A DNA stretch of 64,000 nucleotides from an uncultured Treponema sp. (lineage in GTDB: Bacteria; Spirochaetota; Spirochaetia; Treponematales; Treponemataceae): contig NZ_CAMCEC010000003.1 in NCBI RefSeq assembly GCF_945873775.1, positions 1-64,000 of the forward strand. The letters run 5' to 3'. The notes under the pieces are model-generated. The model did not search any database. It worked only from the letters and a program-made list of their open reading frames with translations, and was not told the origin of the DNA. Within the stretch, counting starts at the first letter, position 1. Every line of letters begins with the position of its first letter. Shown here one piece after another: positions 1 to 11,051 of this stretch. A program made the position numbers and the translations under genes.

Positions 1-61
1 AGTTGTATTTTTTTTAGAATTAGTATTGACAACTTGGGGCCTTATATGTGTTATATACCTA

Positions 62-111
62 TAATTATAGTGAGTTTATTTGAAATGACAACTTAAACGG
101 CAAAAAAAGTG
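62..111 (-). repeat. 50-bp dispersed repeat carrying a promoter (copy 1)
   Basis: These 50 bases recur exactly at 15347-15396. Read on the minus strand they contain TTGTCA, a 16-bp spacer and a perfect TATAAT, so the repeat looks like a mobile or duplicated sigma-70 promoter. The second copy drives the BspA-like lipoprotein gene. This copy points out of the left edge of the window, presumably towards another gene there. Confidence 0.75.
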
Positions 112-129
112 AAAAAAGTTTGTTTTGTG

Positions 130-242
130 TCATTCCCTTGCTTGATTTCTTTGTCATTCCTGTGCTACGACACAGGAATCCTTGTACAAGAGATCCTCCG
201 GTCGAGCCGGAGGATGACAGGGAGCTGGTCGAGATAATGACA
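130..242. repeat. Dispersed REP-like palindromic repeats
   Basis: Several short units of the form GTCATT-C/G-rich arm-GCTTGAC-complementary arm-AATC lie head to tail, for example the hairpin around CCTGTG/CACAGG and the CCTCCGG/CCGGAGG stem. The same family recurs at least ten times in intergenic DNA of this window. It is non-coding and probably folds as hairpins in DNA or RNA. Confidence 0.8.
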
Positions 243-281
243 GTGGAAGAAAATCGATTTTGGTTACAAAATTCGTCTTAA

Positions 282-310
282 TTGACCTATGTTCCATAAA
301 ACGGTATTAT
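282..310 (+). promoter_or_regulatory. Predicted sigma-70 promoter of prs
   Basis: TTGACC at 282-287, a 17-bp spacer, and TATTAT at 305-310. Transcription would start near 317, giving a leader of about 55 nt before the ATG at 373. Confidence 0.6.
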
Positions 311-372
311 ATGCGTAAAAGTTCTACTTAAATCTTCTGCTTTCAAAAAAATCTAAATAAGGGGTAAGAATA

Positions 373-1626
373 ATGCCGTATTCTGAGCCAACTGATCTTG
401 CTGTTGTAGCGTGTCCGGGCGGAGAGTCTTTCGCCAACGAAGTCATCACACATTTGCGCCACATGTATAAGCACCGTTTTTCTTTGAAGAGCGATGTTAT
501 TTCAAAACGCTATGGACTTGAAAAGGAAAATATCGTTCAGCAGATTAACTTGAAGAATGATATTGAAACTAGCGACCTTTGCATCCGTGGTGTAACGGAC
601 AAGTACCGCGCGCCGTTTTTTAAGGTTAATGCAAGGTTCACATATTTTGCAAACGGAGAATTCAAGACAGAACTTTTGGATTGCATCCGCGGAAAAGATG
701 TTTATATTTTTCAGGATGTTGAAAACCACGAAAAGCTTGCTCTTAACGACGGAAAAAATGTTCTTAGCCTAAGCGTAAATGATCACGTTATGAGCCTTCT
801 TGTTACAATTGATGCTGTGCGTCAGGCTGGAGCGCGCCAGATTACTTTGGTTTTGCCTGCTTATCCTTACAGCCGTCAGCATAAAAAGAAGAGCCGCGAA
901 GGTCTTACCGCCGCTCTTTTGGGACACATTTATGAAATGATGGAAGTTAAGCGCATTATCACGCTTGACCTTCATTCACGCGAAATTGTAAATGCGTTTG
1001 CCCATACTCACTGCGAAAATCTTCATGCTTCTTACCAGATTATCCGCGAGCTTGCACGTGTAGTTGATCTTACAAAAGAAGATCTTGTTGTTGTAAGCCC
1101 GGACACTGGAGCAATTGACCGCAATAAATTCTATGCGACTGGTCTTAAAAAGCCGCTTGCCATGATTTACAAAGAGCGCGACTATTCAATTGTTACTCAG
1201 GATGCAAAAAACACAAACATCAAGAGCATAAAGCTTTTAGGCGATGTTAAGGGAAAAGTTGCTTTCCTTGCAGACGATATGCTTGGCACTGGCGGAACTT
1301 TGCTCAAGGCAATGGGATTTTTGCATGAGCAGGGCGCGACAAAAGTTATTGCCGCAATCAGCCTTCCGTTCTTTACAGGAAATGCGATTGAGCAGTTTGA
1401 TGAAGCGTACAGCAAGGGCTTGTTCTATAGAATAATTGGAACTAATGCGGTTTACCACGAAGAGCTTTTAAAGCGTGAATGGTACATCAGCACAAATGTT
1501 TCTGGTCTTTTTGCAAACGTAATCACAAGGCTTCACCACGACCAGTCTTTGAGCGATTTGCTTGACAACCGCACAATCATAGACAAGCTTATAAAAGTTT
1601 CAACTCCAGCTGAAAAAAGCGAGTAA
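373..1626 (+). CDS. prs: Ribose-phosphate pyrophosphokinase (PRPP synthetase)
   Basis: Transfers pyrophosphate from ATP to ribose-5-phosphate to make PRPP for purine, pyrimidine, His and Trp synthesis in the cytoplasm. The protein has 417 aa, about 100 more than the usual 315. Visible motifs are DLHSREIVNAF in the middle and the PRPP loop FLADDMLGTGG near residue 300. The first 70 or so residues precede the normal N-terminal fold, and there is an insert around the dimer region, a pattern I associate with long PRPP synthetases of spirochetes. The start follows a GGGG-containing ribosome site. It is the first gene of a plus-strand run that continues into a sugar kinase. Confidence 0.93.
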   Translation: MPYSEPTDLAVVACPGGESFANEVITHLRHMYKHRFSLKSDVISKRYGLEKENIVQQINLKNDIETSDLCIRGVTDKYRAPFFKVNARFTYFANGEFKTELLDCIRGKDVYIFQDVENHEKLALNDGKNVLSLSVNDHVMSLLVTIDAVRQAGARQITLVLPAYPYSRQHKKKSREGLTAALLGHIYEMMEVKRIITLDLHSREIVNAFAHTHCENLHASYQIIRELARVVDLTKEDLVVVSPDTGAIDRNKFYATGLKKPLAMIYKERDYSIVTQDAKNTNIKSIKLLGDVKGKVAFLADDMLGTGGTLLKAMGFLHEQGATKVIAAISLPFFTGNAIEQFDEAYSKGLFYRIIGTNAVYHEELLKREWYISTNVSGLFANVITRLHHDQSLSDLLDNRTIIDKLIKVSTPAEKSE

Positions 1627-1708
1627 TATTCTAAACGACATATTTCTTTTTGATGAATGATTTCTATAAAAGCTGTATGCCGTTGTTGTTTTTGGAAAAT
1701 TGTTTTTT

Positions 1709-2947
1709 ATGGAACAAACCGTTCTTGCCGTTGATATTGGAACATCTTCTTTAAAGGCTGCCTTTGTTTCTGAAAAAGGAAAAGTCTATGCGTTCAGCCG
1801 CCGTCCGTTTTTACTTTGCAACACGGAGTACGCTTCAAAGGAATGGCTTCCTGCTTTTCAAAATGCTTTGCAGGATTTAGTTTCCCAGTCGCCAGAAGTT
1901 CGTCCAAGCGGAATTTGCGTGAGCGGAAACGGACCTACACTTGTTGCCCAGTCCGGCGAAACTCTTTTGTGGAACGAAAAAGTTCTTCAGCTAAAATCCA
2001 GTTCTCTTTTTATTCCGCGCCTGCTTGCGTTTAAAGACAAGTTCCCTGATGTATGGAAAAAGAACGAGCTGGTCTACAGCGGTCCTGAATATTTTCTGTG
2101 GCTTCTTACCGGGGAGTCTTGCACAATTCTTCCTGAAAAAAGATTTGAGTCCGCATATTGGAACAAGCAGCTTCTTTTGGAAAGCGGATTCTCGGCTGAT
2201 GAAATAAACAAGCTTCCTTTATTTGCAGAGCCTTCACATAAGCTTGCAGGACTTTCAAGAAAAGCATCTTCATTTTTGGGCGCGGAAGAATTTGGAATAA
2301 AAGAAGGGCTTCCTGTTTTTTGCGGCACTCCAGATTTTATTTCTGCGCTTGTTGGCACTGCGACTGTAAAGCCGGGCGTTTTGTGCGATAGGGCAGGTTC
2401 AAGCGAAGGTCTTAACTTCTGCACGGCTGTTCCTCTTGAAGGTGAAAAAATAAGGACGCTTCCTTCTGTTGTTCCGGAACTTTGGAACGCTTCTGTTTTG
2501 CTTCCTGATTCAGGCTCAAAGTTTGATTCTTTTAAATTGAAAATTGAACGCGAGCTTGGAAGCCAGATTGAATATTCGGTTCTTGTTCAGGAAATAATAG
2601 GAAACGACGGAACAAATGCTTCTTTAGATCAAGGCAAGTATCTTATGATTCAGACTGCGCTGAATTTAAAAGATGCGCTTGGAATTTTAAAAGATGCCGC
2701 TGCAAAAAAAAGAATTCCGTTTCCTGATGAAATGCGAGTTGCAGGCGGACAGGCAAAAAGCGCGCTTTGGAATCAGATGAAGGCCGACATAACTGGAATG
2801 AAAATTTCAGTTCCTTATTGCCCTGACGCAGAACTTTTGGGAGATGCCGCGTTTGCATTTACAGCGTTGAAAGTTTTTCCTAATTTGGTTTGCGCATCTG
2901 AATCCTTGTTTTCCAAGGCGGAAACTTTTTATCCGCAGAACTACTAA
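1709..2947 (+). CDS. FGGY-family carbohydrate kinase (xylulokinase-like)
   Basis: Predicted ATP-dependent sugar kinase, 412 aa, acting in the cytoplasm. The N-terminal phosphate-binding motif AVDIGTSSLKAAF lies at residues 7-19, and the second actin-like ATPase half contains GTPDFISALVG and RVAGGQAKSALWNQM. The family is normally 480-520 aa, so this is a short member and its sugar cannot be named. I prefer the ATG at 1709 to the in-frame TTG at 1700. The gene lies 82 bp behind prs and 14 bp ahead of a HAD phosphatase, suggesting one transcript for pentose or nucleoside-sugar use; that link is inference. Confidence 0.8.
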   Translation: MEQTVLAVDIGTSSLKAAFVSEKGKVYAFSRRPFLLCNTEYASKEWLPAFQNALQDLVSQSPEVRPSGICVSGNGPTLVAQSGETLLWNEKVLQLKSSSLFIPRLLAFKDKFPDVWKKNELVYSGPEYFLWLLTGESCTILPEKRFESAYWNKQLLLESGFSADEINKLPLFAEPSHKLAGLSRKASSFLGAEEFGIKEGLPVFCGTPDFISALVGTATVKPGVLCDRAGSSEGLNFCTAVPLEGEKIRTLPSVVPELWNASVLLPDSGSKFDSFKLKIERELGSQIEYSVLVQEIIGNDGTNASLDQGKYLMIQTALNLKDALGILKDAAAKKRIPFPDEMRVAGGQAKSALWNQMKADITGMKISVPYCPDAELLGDAAFAFTALKVFPNLVCASESLFSKAETFYPQNY

Positions 2948-2961
2948 AGGCTTGGGCGCAC

Positions 2962-3618
2962 GTGAAGTTTTATTCAATTCCTAGGAAAATTAAAACTTTT
3001 ATTTTTGACATTGACGGAACTCTTTACACAAGCCCGGAATTTGTTGCGGAGCAGGTTGATGTTCAGATTCGGCATTACGCGCACATAAACGGCATTTCCG
3101 AAGATTCCGCAAGAAGCATGATTGAAGACTACAGAAAAAAATGGAGCGCGGAACACGGTGGAAAAAAAATCAGCTTGGGAAACACTTTTCCTGCGTTCGG
3201 TGTGGATATTGAAACTAGCATAAAGTGGCGCAATGAGCTTTTGCAGCCGGAAAAATTTCTTTCGCCAGATTTAAAGCTAAAAGAATTTCTTGGGGAGCTA
3301 AAAAAATCTTTCAACTTAATTTGCGTTACGAACAATCCTGTAAAAGCCGCAAGAAGAACTTTGGCGGCAGTTGGAATTTCAGATCTTATTCCAGAAGTAA
3401 TTGGACTTGATACTTGCATGAAGTCTAAGCCCGCAAAGGAAATGCTTGAGCTTGCCGCAAAAAAGACTTCAAGTGAATTCAGCGAGTGTGTTTCTGTGGG
3501 CGACAGATTTGACATAGACATTGCGCTTCCGCTTGAGCTTGGCATGGGCGGAATCCTTGTAGACGGCGCGCATGATGTAGTAAAAATCCTTGACGAAATC
3601 TCTGATAAAATCTATTGA
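2962..3618 (+). CDS. HAD-superfamily hydrolase (pyrimidine 5'-nucleotidase-like)
   Basis: Predicted phosphatase of 218 aa. Motif I FDIDGTLY (residues 15-22) supplies the nucleophilic and acid-base Asp. A Thr motif II occurs in CVTNNP, a Lys motif III in KSKPAKEM, and motif IV in SVGDRFDID. The FDIDGTLY form and cap size resemble the SDT1/pyrimidine nucleotidase branch; the natural substrate cannot be told from sequence. It starts with GTG just after the kinase stop, so it is probably translated from the same message. The promoter of the next gene overlaps its stop codon. Confidence 0.8.
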   Translation: MKFYSIPRKIKTFIFDIDGTLYTSPEFVAEQVDVQIRHYAHINGISEDSARSMIEDYRKKWSAEHGGKKISLGNTFPAFGVDIETSIKWRNELLQPEKFLSPDLKLKEFLGELKKSFNLICVTNNPVKAARRTLAAVGISDLIPEVIGLDTCMKSKPAKEMLELAAKKTSSEFSECVSVGDRFDIDIALPLELGMGGILVDGAHDVVKILDEISDKIY

Positions 3619-3643
3619 CTAAAAAAATTCTTTGCTGTATAAG
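3615..3643 (+). promoter_or_regulatory. Predicted promoter of the MATE gene
   Basis: TTGACT at 3615-3620, a 17-bp spacer, and TATAAG at 3638-3643, overlapping the stop codon of the HAD gene. A ribosome site GAGGTG follows at 3654, just before the ATG at 3664. Confidence 0.6.
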
Positions 3644-3663
3644 TTTGAACTTCGAGGTGTTTT

Positions 3664-5013
3664 ATGGCTCAAGAAAAACTTATTGACAAAGTAAACGATA
3701 CTCCGCTTAGAAAAATCGCTTATCCGCTTGTAATTGAAAATCTTCTTTTTCTTGCATTTTCCAGTATTGATGTTTTTATGTTGTCTGGATATTCGGACAA
3801 GGCAGTTGCAGCTGTCGGTCTTATAACCCAGTACACTTGGTTTCTTCTTGTCTTGCTGCAAGTGATTCCAAACGGCGCGACTATTTCCCTTACAAACTTT
3901 TTGGGAGCAGGGCAGGTTGAAAAGGCCAAAAAGATTTCCAGGACGGCATTGCAGATGGTCATTGTGTTCGGCTTGTTTTTTGGACTTGCGTTTGCGTTTT
4001 TAATTCCGCAGATTCTAAAAAAATACAACATTGACGATGAAGTGCGCTTGTTTGCAAGCCAGTACGCTTTTATTTATTCAGCGTTTTCTGTTTTCAGCGG
4101 AATTTCTATTGTTCAGTCTTCTATTTTGCGCAGCTACGGACACACAAAAGATGCGATGGTTGTAAACGCAATTGCGAACTCTTTAAATATTGTGGGCAAT
4201 GCTCTTGCTTTGTACGGCTGGTTTGGTCTTCCGATTTTGGGTGTTAAAGGCGTTGCAATTTCCACAGTGGCAAGCCAGTTTGCGGGAGCTATTATTCTTT
4301 CTGTTAGAATCGCTTGCTTAAAAGATTCAAGATATTCAGTAAAAAATCCGTTCAAGATTGTAAAAAGCGAATGGAGACAGATTCTTAAAATTGGAGTTCC
4401 TACTGCCGGCGAAAGCGTTTCCTGGAATTTGTCGCAGCTGGTTATAATGATAATAATTACAACATTTGGAACAGAAGCAATTGCTGCGTTCACTTATCTT
4501 ATGACGATTTTGCGTTTTATCTACATGATTGCGATTTCCATAGGAACGGCTTCTCAAATCAAGACTGGGCATTATTGCGGCGCAGGACTTCAGCAGACTG
4601 CATACAGAAATGTTTTTTGCTACCAGATGTCGGGAAGCGCGGTGAGCCTTTTTATTGCGACTGTGATTTTTATTTTCCGTCATCAGATGATTGCGTTTTT
4701 TACCACGGATGCGGCGATTACTTCTATAATACTTTCTGTAATGCCGGTAACATTTTTTCTGGAGCTTGGGCGTTCCATAAATGTCATTATCATTCCGTGC
4801 CTTATGGCTTCTGGCGACATTCACTTTCCTGTTGGTGCCGGAATCTTTTCAAACTGGATGATTTCAACTTTGCTTTCTTATGTCTTTGCGGTTTTGTTTG
4901 GCTGGGGATTTATTGGAGTTATAATTGCGATGGCGTGCGATGAGCTTTTCCGCGGAATTCTGATGATTCTTAGATGGAAATCAAAAGTCTGGATGTATAA
5001 AAAGGCTGTGTGA
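3664..5013 (+). CDS. MATE-family multidrug/cation antiporter
   Basis: Integral inner-membrane exporter of 449 aa, normal for the family, with about twelve hydrophobic segments in two related halves. The N-terminus has the typical layout TPLRKIAYPLVIENLLFLAF followed by MLSGYSDKAVAAVGL, and an equivalent motif recurs near residue 240 (GVPTAGESVSWNLSQ). These proteins expel drugs or metabolites in exchange for Na+ or H+; the substrate is unknown here. The start has a GAGGTG ribosome site and its own promoter. The gene is followed by repeat DNA and then convergent purA. Confidence 0.88.
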   Translation: MAQEKLIDKVNDTPLRKIAYPLVIENLLFLAFSSIDVFMLSGYSDKAVAAVGLITQYTWFLLVLLQVIPNGATISLTNFLGAGQVEKAKKISRTALQMVIVFGLFFGLAFAFLIPQILKKYNIDDEVRLFASQYAFIYSAFSVFSGISIVQSSILRSYGHTKDAMVVNAIANSLNIVGNALALYGWFGLPILGVKGVAISTVASQFAGAIILSVRIACLKDSRYSVKNPFKIVKSEWRQILKIGVPTAGESVSWNLSQLVIMIIITTFGTEAIAAFTYLMTILRFIYMIAISIGTASQIKTGHYCGAGLQQTAYRNVFCYQMSGSAVSLFIATVIFIFRHQMIAFFTTDAAITSIILSVMPVTFFLELGRSINVIIIPCLMASGDIHFPVGAGIFSNWMISTLLSYVFAVLFGWGFIGVIIAMACDELFRGILMILRWKSKVWMYKKAV

Positions 5014-5061
5014 AAGGTTTATTAGGCAAATGGCAATGGGGATGCCTCGTAAGTATCTTTT

Positions 5062-5205
5062 CTGTCATTTTCAGGCTTGACAGTATGTCATACTCCGGCT
5101 TGACCGGAGTATCTATTTCAGATTCCCGCATCAAGTGCGGGAATGACATTTATTTTTGCCGTATCAAGTACGACAATGACAAAATAAGTCAAGCATGGGA
5201 GTGAC
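5062..5205. repeat. Dispersed REP-like palindromic repeats
   Basis: About four GTCATT...GCTTGAC units in tandem, including CTCCGGCTTGACCGGAG and CCCGCATCAAGTGCGGG hairpins, fill the space between the convergent MATE and purA genes. An open frame of 64 codons through here is a by-product of the repeats. Confidence 0.8.
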
Positions 5206-5214
5206 AGCAAGTGT

Positions 5215-6441
<1,227 letters not shown>

Positions 6442-6486
6442 TTATAATTCCTCCAAGGCTTTTTGCCTAGAATTTTTAATTTAGTT

Positions 6487-7995
6487 TCAGCTGTGAATAG
6501 AAGTGTTGCGTACTGTAACGTCGTGCGCGCTTCCTTCGCTGATTGTTGTAGATGAAACAAGTGTAAGTTTTGCTTTTTGCTGAAGTTCTGGAATTGAAAG
6601 CGCGCCGCAGTTGCACATTGTGTGGATTACCTTGCTCATTGAAAGTGAAACATTGTCGTGCAAGCGTCCGGCATAAGGAACATAAGAGTCAACGCCTTCT
6701 TCAAACGCCATTCCCTTTTTTCCGCCGAGGTCATAACGCTGCCAGTTGCGCGCCCTGTTGCTTCCTTCGCCCCAGTATTCCTTTACGTAGTTTCCGTTGA
6801 TTATAAGCTTGTTTGTAGGAGACTCATCGAATCTTGCAAAGTAACGTCCGAGCATTACAAAATCCGCGCCCATTGCAAGAGCAAGTGTTATGTGGTAGTC
6901 GTGAACGATTCCGCCGTCTGAGCAGATTGGAACGTAGATTCCTGTCTTTGAGTAGTATTCATCGCGCGCTTTTGCAACTTCGATTGTAGCTGTGGCTTGT
7001 CCGCGTCCAATTCCTTTTTGCTCGCGTGTAATGCAGATTGAGCCGCCGCCGATTCCGATTTTTACAAAGTCCGCGCCGTTTTCTGCAAGGAACATAAATC
7101 CTTCGCGGTCAACAACGTTTCCAGCTCCAACTTTTACATCTTTGCCGAATTTTTCGTGGATGTCGTGGAGAGCTTTTGCCTGCCATTCTGAATATCCTTC
7201 GCTTGAGTCAAGGCACAAAATGTCAACACCAGCCTTCAAAAGAGCTGGAACTCTTTCCATATAGTCGCGTGTGTTGATTCCTGCTCCAACAATGTATCTG
7301 TGGTTAGTGTCCATAAGCTCATTTGGATGAGTTTCGTGGTTGTCGAAGTCTTTTCTGAATACAATTGAAACAAGATGATTTTTGTCATCGATTATAGGAA
7401 GCTGATTTACTTTGTGCGCCCATATTAAATCGTTTGCTGCGCTCAAAGTGATTCCGTCTTTACCTGTAACAAGTTTTGCAAAAGGCGTCATGTATTCGCT
7501 TACTTTTGAATTTGCAGGAACGTGGTCGATTCTAAAGTCGCGCTCTGTGATAATTCCTTCAAGTTTGCCGTGCGCAGTTCCATCGTCTGTTACGGCGATT
7601 GTGCTGTGTCCAGTTTGTTCTATTAAAGATACAACTTCTTCAAGAGTCTGATCCGGGCGGATATTTGAGTCGGAAGTTACAAATCCTGCTTTGTATGATT
7701 TTACGCGCGCAACCATTGCCGCCTGGTTTTCGATTGTCTGCGAACCGAATATAAAGCTGATTCCGCCTTCTTTTGCAAGGGCAATTGCCATTTTGTCATC
7801 AGAAACCGACTGCATGACTGCGCTTACCAAAGGAATGTTCATTGAAAGCGAAGGTTTTTCGCCTGATTTTTTGTTGAATCTTACAACAGGTGTTTTCAGT
7901 GAAACATTTTCTGGAATGCATTCTGCGGATGTGTAGCCGGGAATTAACAGATACTCACCGAATGTGTGAGACGGTTCTTCGTAAAAGTATGCCAT
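6487..7995 (-). CDS. guaB: Inosine-5'-monophosphate dehydrogenase
   Basis: Oxidises IMP to XMP with NAD+, the rate-limiting step of GMP synthesis. The protein has 502 aa. The catalytic Cys lies in [12 protein letters not shown], the phosphate site is DGGI, and a pair of CBS domains is inserted after about residue 90 ([17 protein letters not shown]). I place the start at the ATG at 7995 ([12 protein letters not shown]), which has AGAGGG just upstream; the open frame extends 18 codons further but without a family-like sequence. First gene of the guaB-purA pair, divergent from the chemoreceptor gene. Confidence 0.95.
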   Translation of the reverse strand: MAYFYEEPSHTFGEYLLIPGYTSAECIPENVSLKTPVVRFNKKSGEKPSLSMNIPLVSAVMQSVSDDKMAIALAKEGGISFIFGSQTIENQAAMVARVKSYKAGFVTSDSNIRPDQTLEEVVSLIEQTGHSTIAVTDDGTAHGKLEGIITERDFRIDHVPANSKVSEYMTPFAKLVTGKDGITLSAANDLIWAHKVNQLPIIDDKNHLVSIVFRKDFDNHETHPNELMDTNHRYIVGAGINTRDYMERVPALLKAGVDILCLDSSEGYSEWQAKALHDIHEKFGKDVKVGAGNVVDREGFMFLAENGADFVKIGIGGGSICITREQKGIGRGQATATIEVAKARDEYYSKTGIYVPICSDGGIVHDYHITLALAMGADFVMLGRYFARFDESPTNKLIINGNYVKEYWGEGSNRARNWQRYDLGGKKGMAFEEGVDSYVPYAGRLHDNVSLSMSKVIHTMCNCGALSIPELQQKAKLTLVSSTTISEGSAHDVTVRNTSIHS

Positions 7996-8218
7996 TTTGC
8001 CCTCTTGAAATGAAATTTGGCAGCTATAGTGCCTTAGAAATTTCAGCATATTATATAAAAAATGCCCTGTTCTGTCTATTCTTTAGTTATGGAGGAAAAA
8101 AACAACTAGCTCGTAAGCGAAGCGATTCAATCGCCTTTTTCTCTCCCTCCATGCCACCATCCTTTCCTTGCAACACTTAGGGCTGCGCCTTAAGAACCTG
8201 CTTGAATTACAATGTATT

Positions 8219-8295
8219 TTGTCATTATCCTACTTGACCCGATAATCTATTTGTTGTTGTTAAGTGGACTCCCGTGTCGGGGCATGGAAATGACA
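8219..8295. repeat. Dispersed REP-like repeat in the guaB-chemoreceptor gap
   Basis: Contains GTCATTATCCTACTTGACC and related arms. The remaining bases of the 7996-8485 gap hold GGCGATTGAATCGC-type dyads near 8120 and a TATAGA-N6-TCTATA dyad at 8340-8357 upstream of the chemoreceptor promoter. No gene was seen here. Confidence 0.6.
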
Positions 8296-8369
8296 ATTCG
8301 CTGAATATGCGGTAAGAAAAAATGCATGCGAATTTTATGTATAGAGGCAGTTCTATACAAACAAATCGC

Positions 8370-8399
8370 TTGACAATGTTGACTGGGGGGGGGTATTAT
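8370..8399 (+). promoter_or_regulatory. Chemoreceptor promoter with a poly-G tract in its spacer
   Basis: TTGACA at 8370-8375 and TATTAT at 8394-8399 are separated by 18 bp, of which the last nine are an uninterrupted G tract (8385-8393). Loss of one G would give the optimal 17-bp spacing, while gains would weaken the promoter. Transcription would start near 8406, giving a leader of about 80 nt. In T. pallidum and Neisseria, G tracts at promoters are known to vary expression; that it does so here is inference. Confidence 0.7.
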
Positions 8400-8485
8400 T
8401 ATTTTGTTTTTTGATTGCAAAGATGCAATTGCGGCAGCATCCCTGGAGGCGGGATAAATTTTAGTTGCAGTTGCAGGGGGGATAT

Positions 8486-10579
8486 ATGCAAAAAAAACTT
8501 TTTTCGAGCCTAAAGGCACGCCTTTTAGTTTCCATTATTTCAATAATTATTGTTTCAAATTTGTTTCTTGTTTGCTTTTTATTTGTAAATTCACGAAACG
8601 AACTTATGAAATCCCTTGCTGAACAAAACTCAAACTTCACGTATTCTACCGCACTGCAGATTCACAACATAAATGACAGGGAATACAAAATGCTTGATTC
8701 CCTTTCAAAACTGCCGCTTATTCGTGATGAATCTGTAGACATTAGAAAAAAATGGGAAATGATAAATGCCATTAGCAAGGAAGATTCTTCTTATATTGGA
8801 ATGGCAATTTATGATGAGAAAGGCATAGGTTATACAACTACAGGAAAATATCAGGACTTGCACACAAGAGAATATTTAACAAAAGCCCTAAAAGGAAACG
8901 TTTCTATTCTTGATCCAAACTGGAGTCCCGTAAATGGAAAGCTTTCGACTTTTTACGCTGTTCCTTTTTATGGTCAGGACAGCCGGCAGGCAGGTGCTGT
9001 TGTTGCTGTTGTAGATAGCCTTGGACTTTGCAAGACAGTTTCTGAGATGATTATGGGAAAAAATTCTCATCCTTATGTAATTAATATTAAGACTGGAAAA
9101 TATGTGGCGCACTCCGATGTTGAGTTTTTAAAGCAGGAAAAAAGCCTTTATGACAATGTTCCGGCAGAGCTTGAATCTGTTATAATGAAAATAAAATCTG
9201 GAGAATTTGGCTCTGAATTCTGCGTTGATAAAAATACAAAAAAAGAATACAGCGTTTCTTATTATCCTGTAGGCGGATATACTGACTGGACTGTAATCTG
9301 TTCTGCTCCTGCTGATGACTTTTTGGGTGGACTGAACAGGCTTTTTTTGCTTGCTGTTGTGATTTTCTGTGTATTTACGTTTTTTGCGGTTTTCATAGTT
9401 TCAGCATTCGTCTTGAAACTTTTGAAGCCGCTTAATGTTTTAAAATCTTCTATAAAAATGATTGCTTCTGGAAATGGAGATTTGACAAAAAGAATCGAAA
9501 TTTATTCAGATGATGAAATTGGTGAGGTTGTTTCCGGATTCAATGAGTTTATAGAAAAATTGCATAAAATTATAAGCGATGTAAAGGCTTCAAAGGATAG
9601 GCTTCTTTGTTTTGATTCAAAGTTGCAGTGTTCGGCAGAAAAGTCAAATTCTTCTATTTCAAATATTGTTTCAAATATTGATATAGTGAATGAGGAAATT
9701 TCAAAGCAGTCAAATTGTGTGGATGCTACAGCTGATTCTGTACGCGAAGTTGCGGACAATATAAGCAGGCTGGATAGTCTTGTGCTTGAGCAGGCAAAAG
9801 GCACAGAAAATGCATCTGCCGCTGTTGAAGAAATGGTTGGAAATATTCATTCTGTAAATAATTCTGTTGAAAAGATGGCTGAAAGATTTGAAATGCTTCT
9901 TTTGGATGCTCAGAACGGCTCTTCCATGCAGGACAATGTTAGTGAAAAAATAGCGCACATAGCGGGGCAATCGGCAAGTCTTCAGGATGCGAATGCTGTT
10001 ATTGCATCTATTGCTGAACAGACGAATCTTCTTGCTATGAATGCCGCAATCGAAGCTGCTCATGCAGGAGAGGCTGGTAAAGGATTTAGTGTTGTTGCCG
10101 ATGAAATTAGAAAACTTTCAGAAACATCTTCTTCCCAGTCACATAGTATAAGCGAGCAGCTGAGCGGAATACAGAATTCTATATCAGATGTAGTTTCTGC
10201 TTCGGAAGAATCCACAAAGTCTTTTGATTCTGTTGTTGAGGAAATAGAAGCTACAAACCAACTTATGCAGGAAATAAAAAATGCGATGCTTGAGCAGCAG
10301 GAAGGTTCTTCGCAGATAAACGAATCTCTTGCGATTATGAGAGACAGTTCCAATGAATTCAAGTCTAAATATGAAACGATGAATGAAAAGAACAAGTCTA
10401 TTCTTGAAGAGGTATCAAAATTAAAAGAGGCGACTTCTGTAATGAATATCCGAATCTCTGAAATGGAGCAGGATATTTGTTCTGTTTCTGATACTGGAAA
10501 GTCTTTGTTTAAAATTTCAAATGATATGAGCGATTCTATAAGGAATATTGGCAGTAGAATTGATGAATTTAAAGTTTGA
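8486..10579 (+). CDS. Methyl-accepting chemotaxis protein
   Basis: Transmembrane chemoreceptor of about 697 aa. A short cytoplasmic N-terminus is followed by a first membrane helix (about residues 10-32). Then come a large periplasmic sensor resembling a double Cache domain, a second helix (about 280-305), a HAMP segment and a long coiled-coil signalling domain. Its hairpin tip reads [19 protein letters not shown], the binding site for CheA and CheW. The ATG at 8486 follows a GGGGGG ribosome site; an upstream TTG at 8465 is less likely. The ligand is unknown. Its promoter spacer carries nine G, so the receptor may be phase variable. A hairpin follows the stop. Confidence 0.93.
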   Translation: MQKKLFSSLKARLLVSIISIIIVSNLFLVCFLFVNSRNELMKSLAEQNSNFTYSTALQIHNINDREYKMLDSLSKLPLIRDESVDIRKKWEMINAISKEDSSYIGMAIYDEKGIGYTTTGKYQDLHTREYLTKALKGNVSILDPNWSPVNGKLSTFYAVPFYGQDSRQAGAVVAVVDSLGLCKTVSEMIMGKNSHPYVINIKTGKYVAHSDVEFLKQEKSLYDNVPAELESVIMKIKSGEFGSEFCVDKNTKKEYSVSYYPVGGYTDWTVICSAPADDFLGGLNRLFLLAVVIFCVFTFFAVFIVSAFVLKLLKPLNVLKSSIKMIASGNGDLTKRIEIYSDDEIGEVVSGFNEFIEKLHKIISDVKASKDRLLCFDSKLQCSAEKSNSSISNIVSNIDIVNEEISKQSNCVDATADSVREVADNISRLDSLVLEQAKGTENASAAVEEMVGNIHSVNNSVEKMAERFEMLLLDAQNGSSMQDNVSEKIAHIAGQSASLQDANAVIASIAEQTNLLAMNAAIEAAHAGEAGKGFSVVADEIRKLSETSSSQSHSISEQLSGIQNSISDVVSASEESTKSFDSVVEEIEATNQLMQEIKNAMLEQQEGSSQINESLAIMRDSSNEFKSKYETMNEKNKSILEEVSKLKEATSVMNIRISEMEQDICSVSDTGKSLFKISNDMSDSIRNIGSRIDEFKV

Positions 10580-10581
10580 AT

Positions 10582-10623
10582 CTAAACTGTCTCTGGAAAC
10601 TTTAGTTTTTAGAGGCAGTTTAG
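10582..10623 (+). terminator. Hairpin after the chemoreceptor gene
   Basis: The arms CTAAACTGTCTCT and AGAGGCAGTTTAG pair over 13 bp with one wobble, starting four bases after the stop codon. Only A-rich and T-rich patches follow, so it may terminate weakly or simply stabilise the mRNA end. Confidence 0.5.
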
Positions 10624-10664
10624 AAATAAAAACTTGTTTTTAAAATAAAATCAGGGAACAGATT

Positions 10665-10850
10665 ATGGGAAAGCAGAAATTTTCTATAGAGTTTAAGCTT
10701 GAAGTTATAGGAAAGTACGAGATGGGAACTTGCGGCTACAAAAAGCTTGCAAAGATGTACGGACTTTCCCGGGACACTGTGCGCAGCTGGGTCTTGAATC
10801 CAAAGTTAAACCCTAATAAAAATCCAGAAGAAGAAACAACTGCGCAATGA
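10665..10850 (+). CDS. Lone helix-turn-helix protein resembling a transposase N-terminus
   Basis: A 61-aa protein with SIEFKLEVIGKYEMG followed by GYKKLAKMYGLSRDTVRSW. This is the HTH pattern seen at the N-terminus of IS3/IS911-type OrfA transposase subunits and related proteins. The rest of a transposase is missing: the stop is followed directly by repeat DNA. It has a plausible GGGA ribosome site. It could be a decayed insertion-sequence remnant or a small independent DNA-binding protein; the sequence does not decide. Confidence 0.55.
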   Translation: MGKQKFSIEFKLEVIGKYEMGTCGYKKLAKMYGLSRDTVRSWVLNPKLNPNKNPEEETTAQ

Positions 10851-10857
10851 TGACCAT

Positions 10858-11010
10858 CTTTCATTGTCGTACTTGACTATTTGTCATTATCCGGCTTGAA
10901 AAACTGTCATTATCTGGCTCGACCAGATAATCTATGTGCAGTGATTCCCGCATCAAGTGCGGGAATGACAGAAAAAGTCATACTGGGGAATGACAAAAAG
11001 GTTGCGCCAT
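10858..11010. repeat. Dispersed REP-like palindromic repeats
   Basis: At least five units, including TTATCTGGCTCGACCAGATAA and CCCGCATCAAGTGCGGG hairpins. A 62-codon open frame through this stretch is not considered a gene. Confidence 0.8.
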
Positions 11011-11051
11011 GCAATGGCAATAAAAAAACACAAATGATGACAGTGAAATTC

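Noticed and set aside
5010-5204. 64-codon open frame after the MATE gene
   Set aside because: It consists of the dispersed palindromic repeats and has no family sequence or ribosome site.
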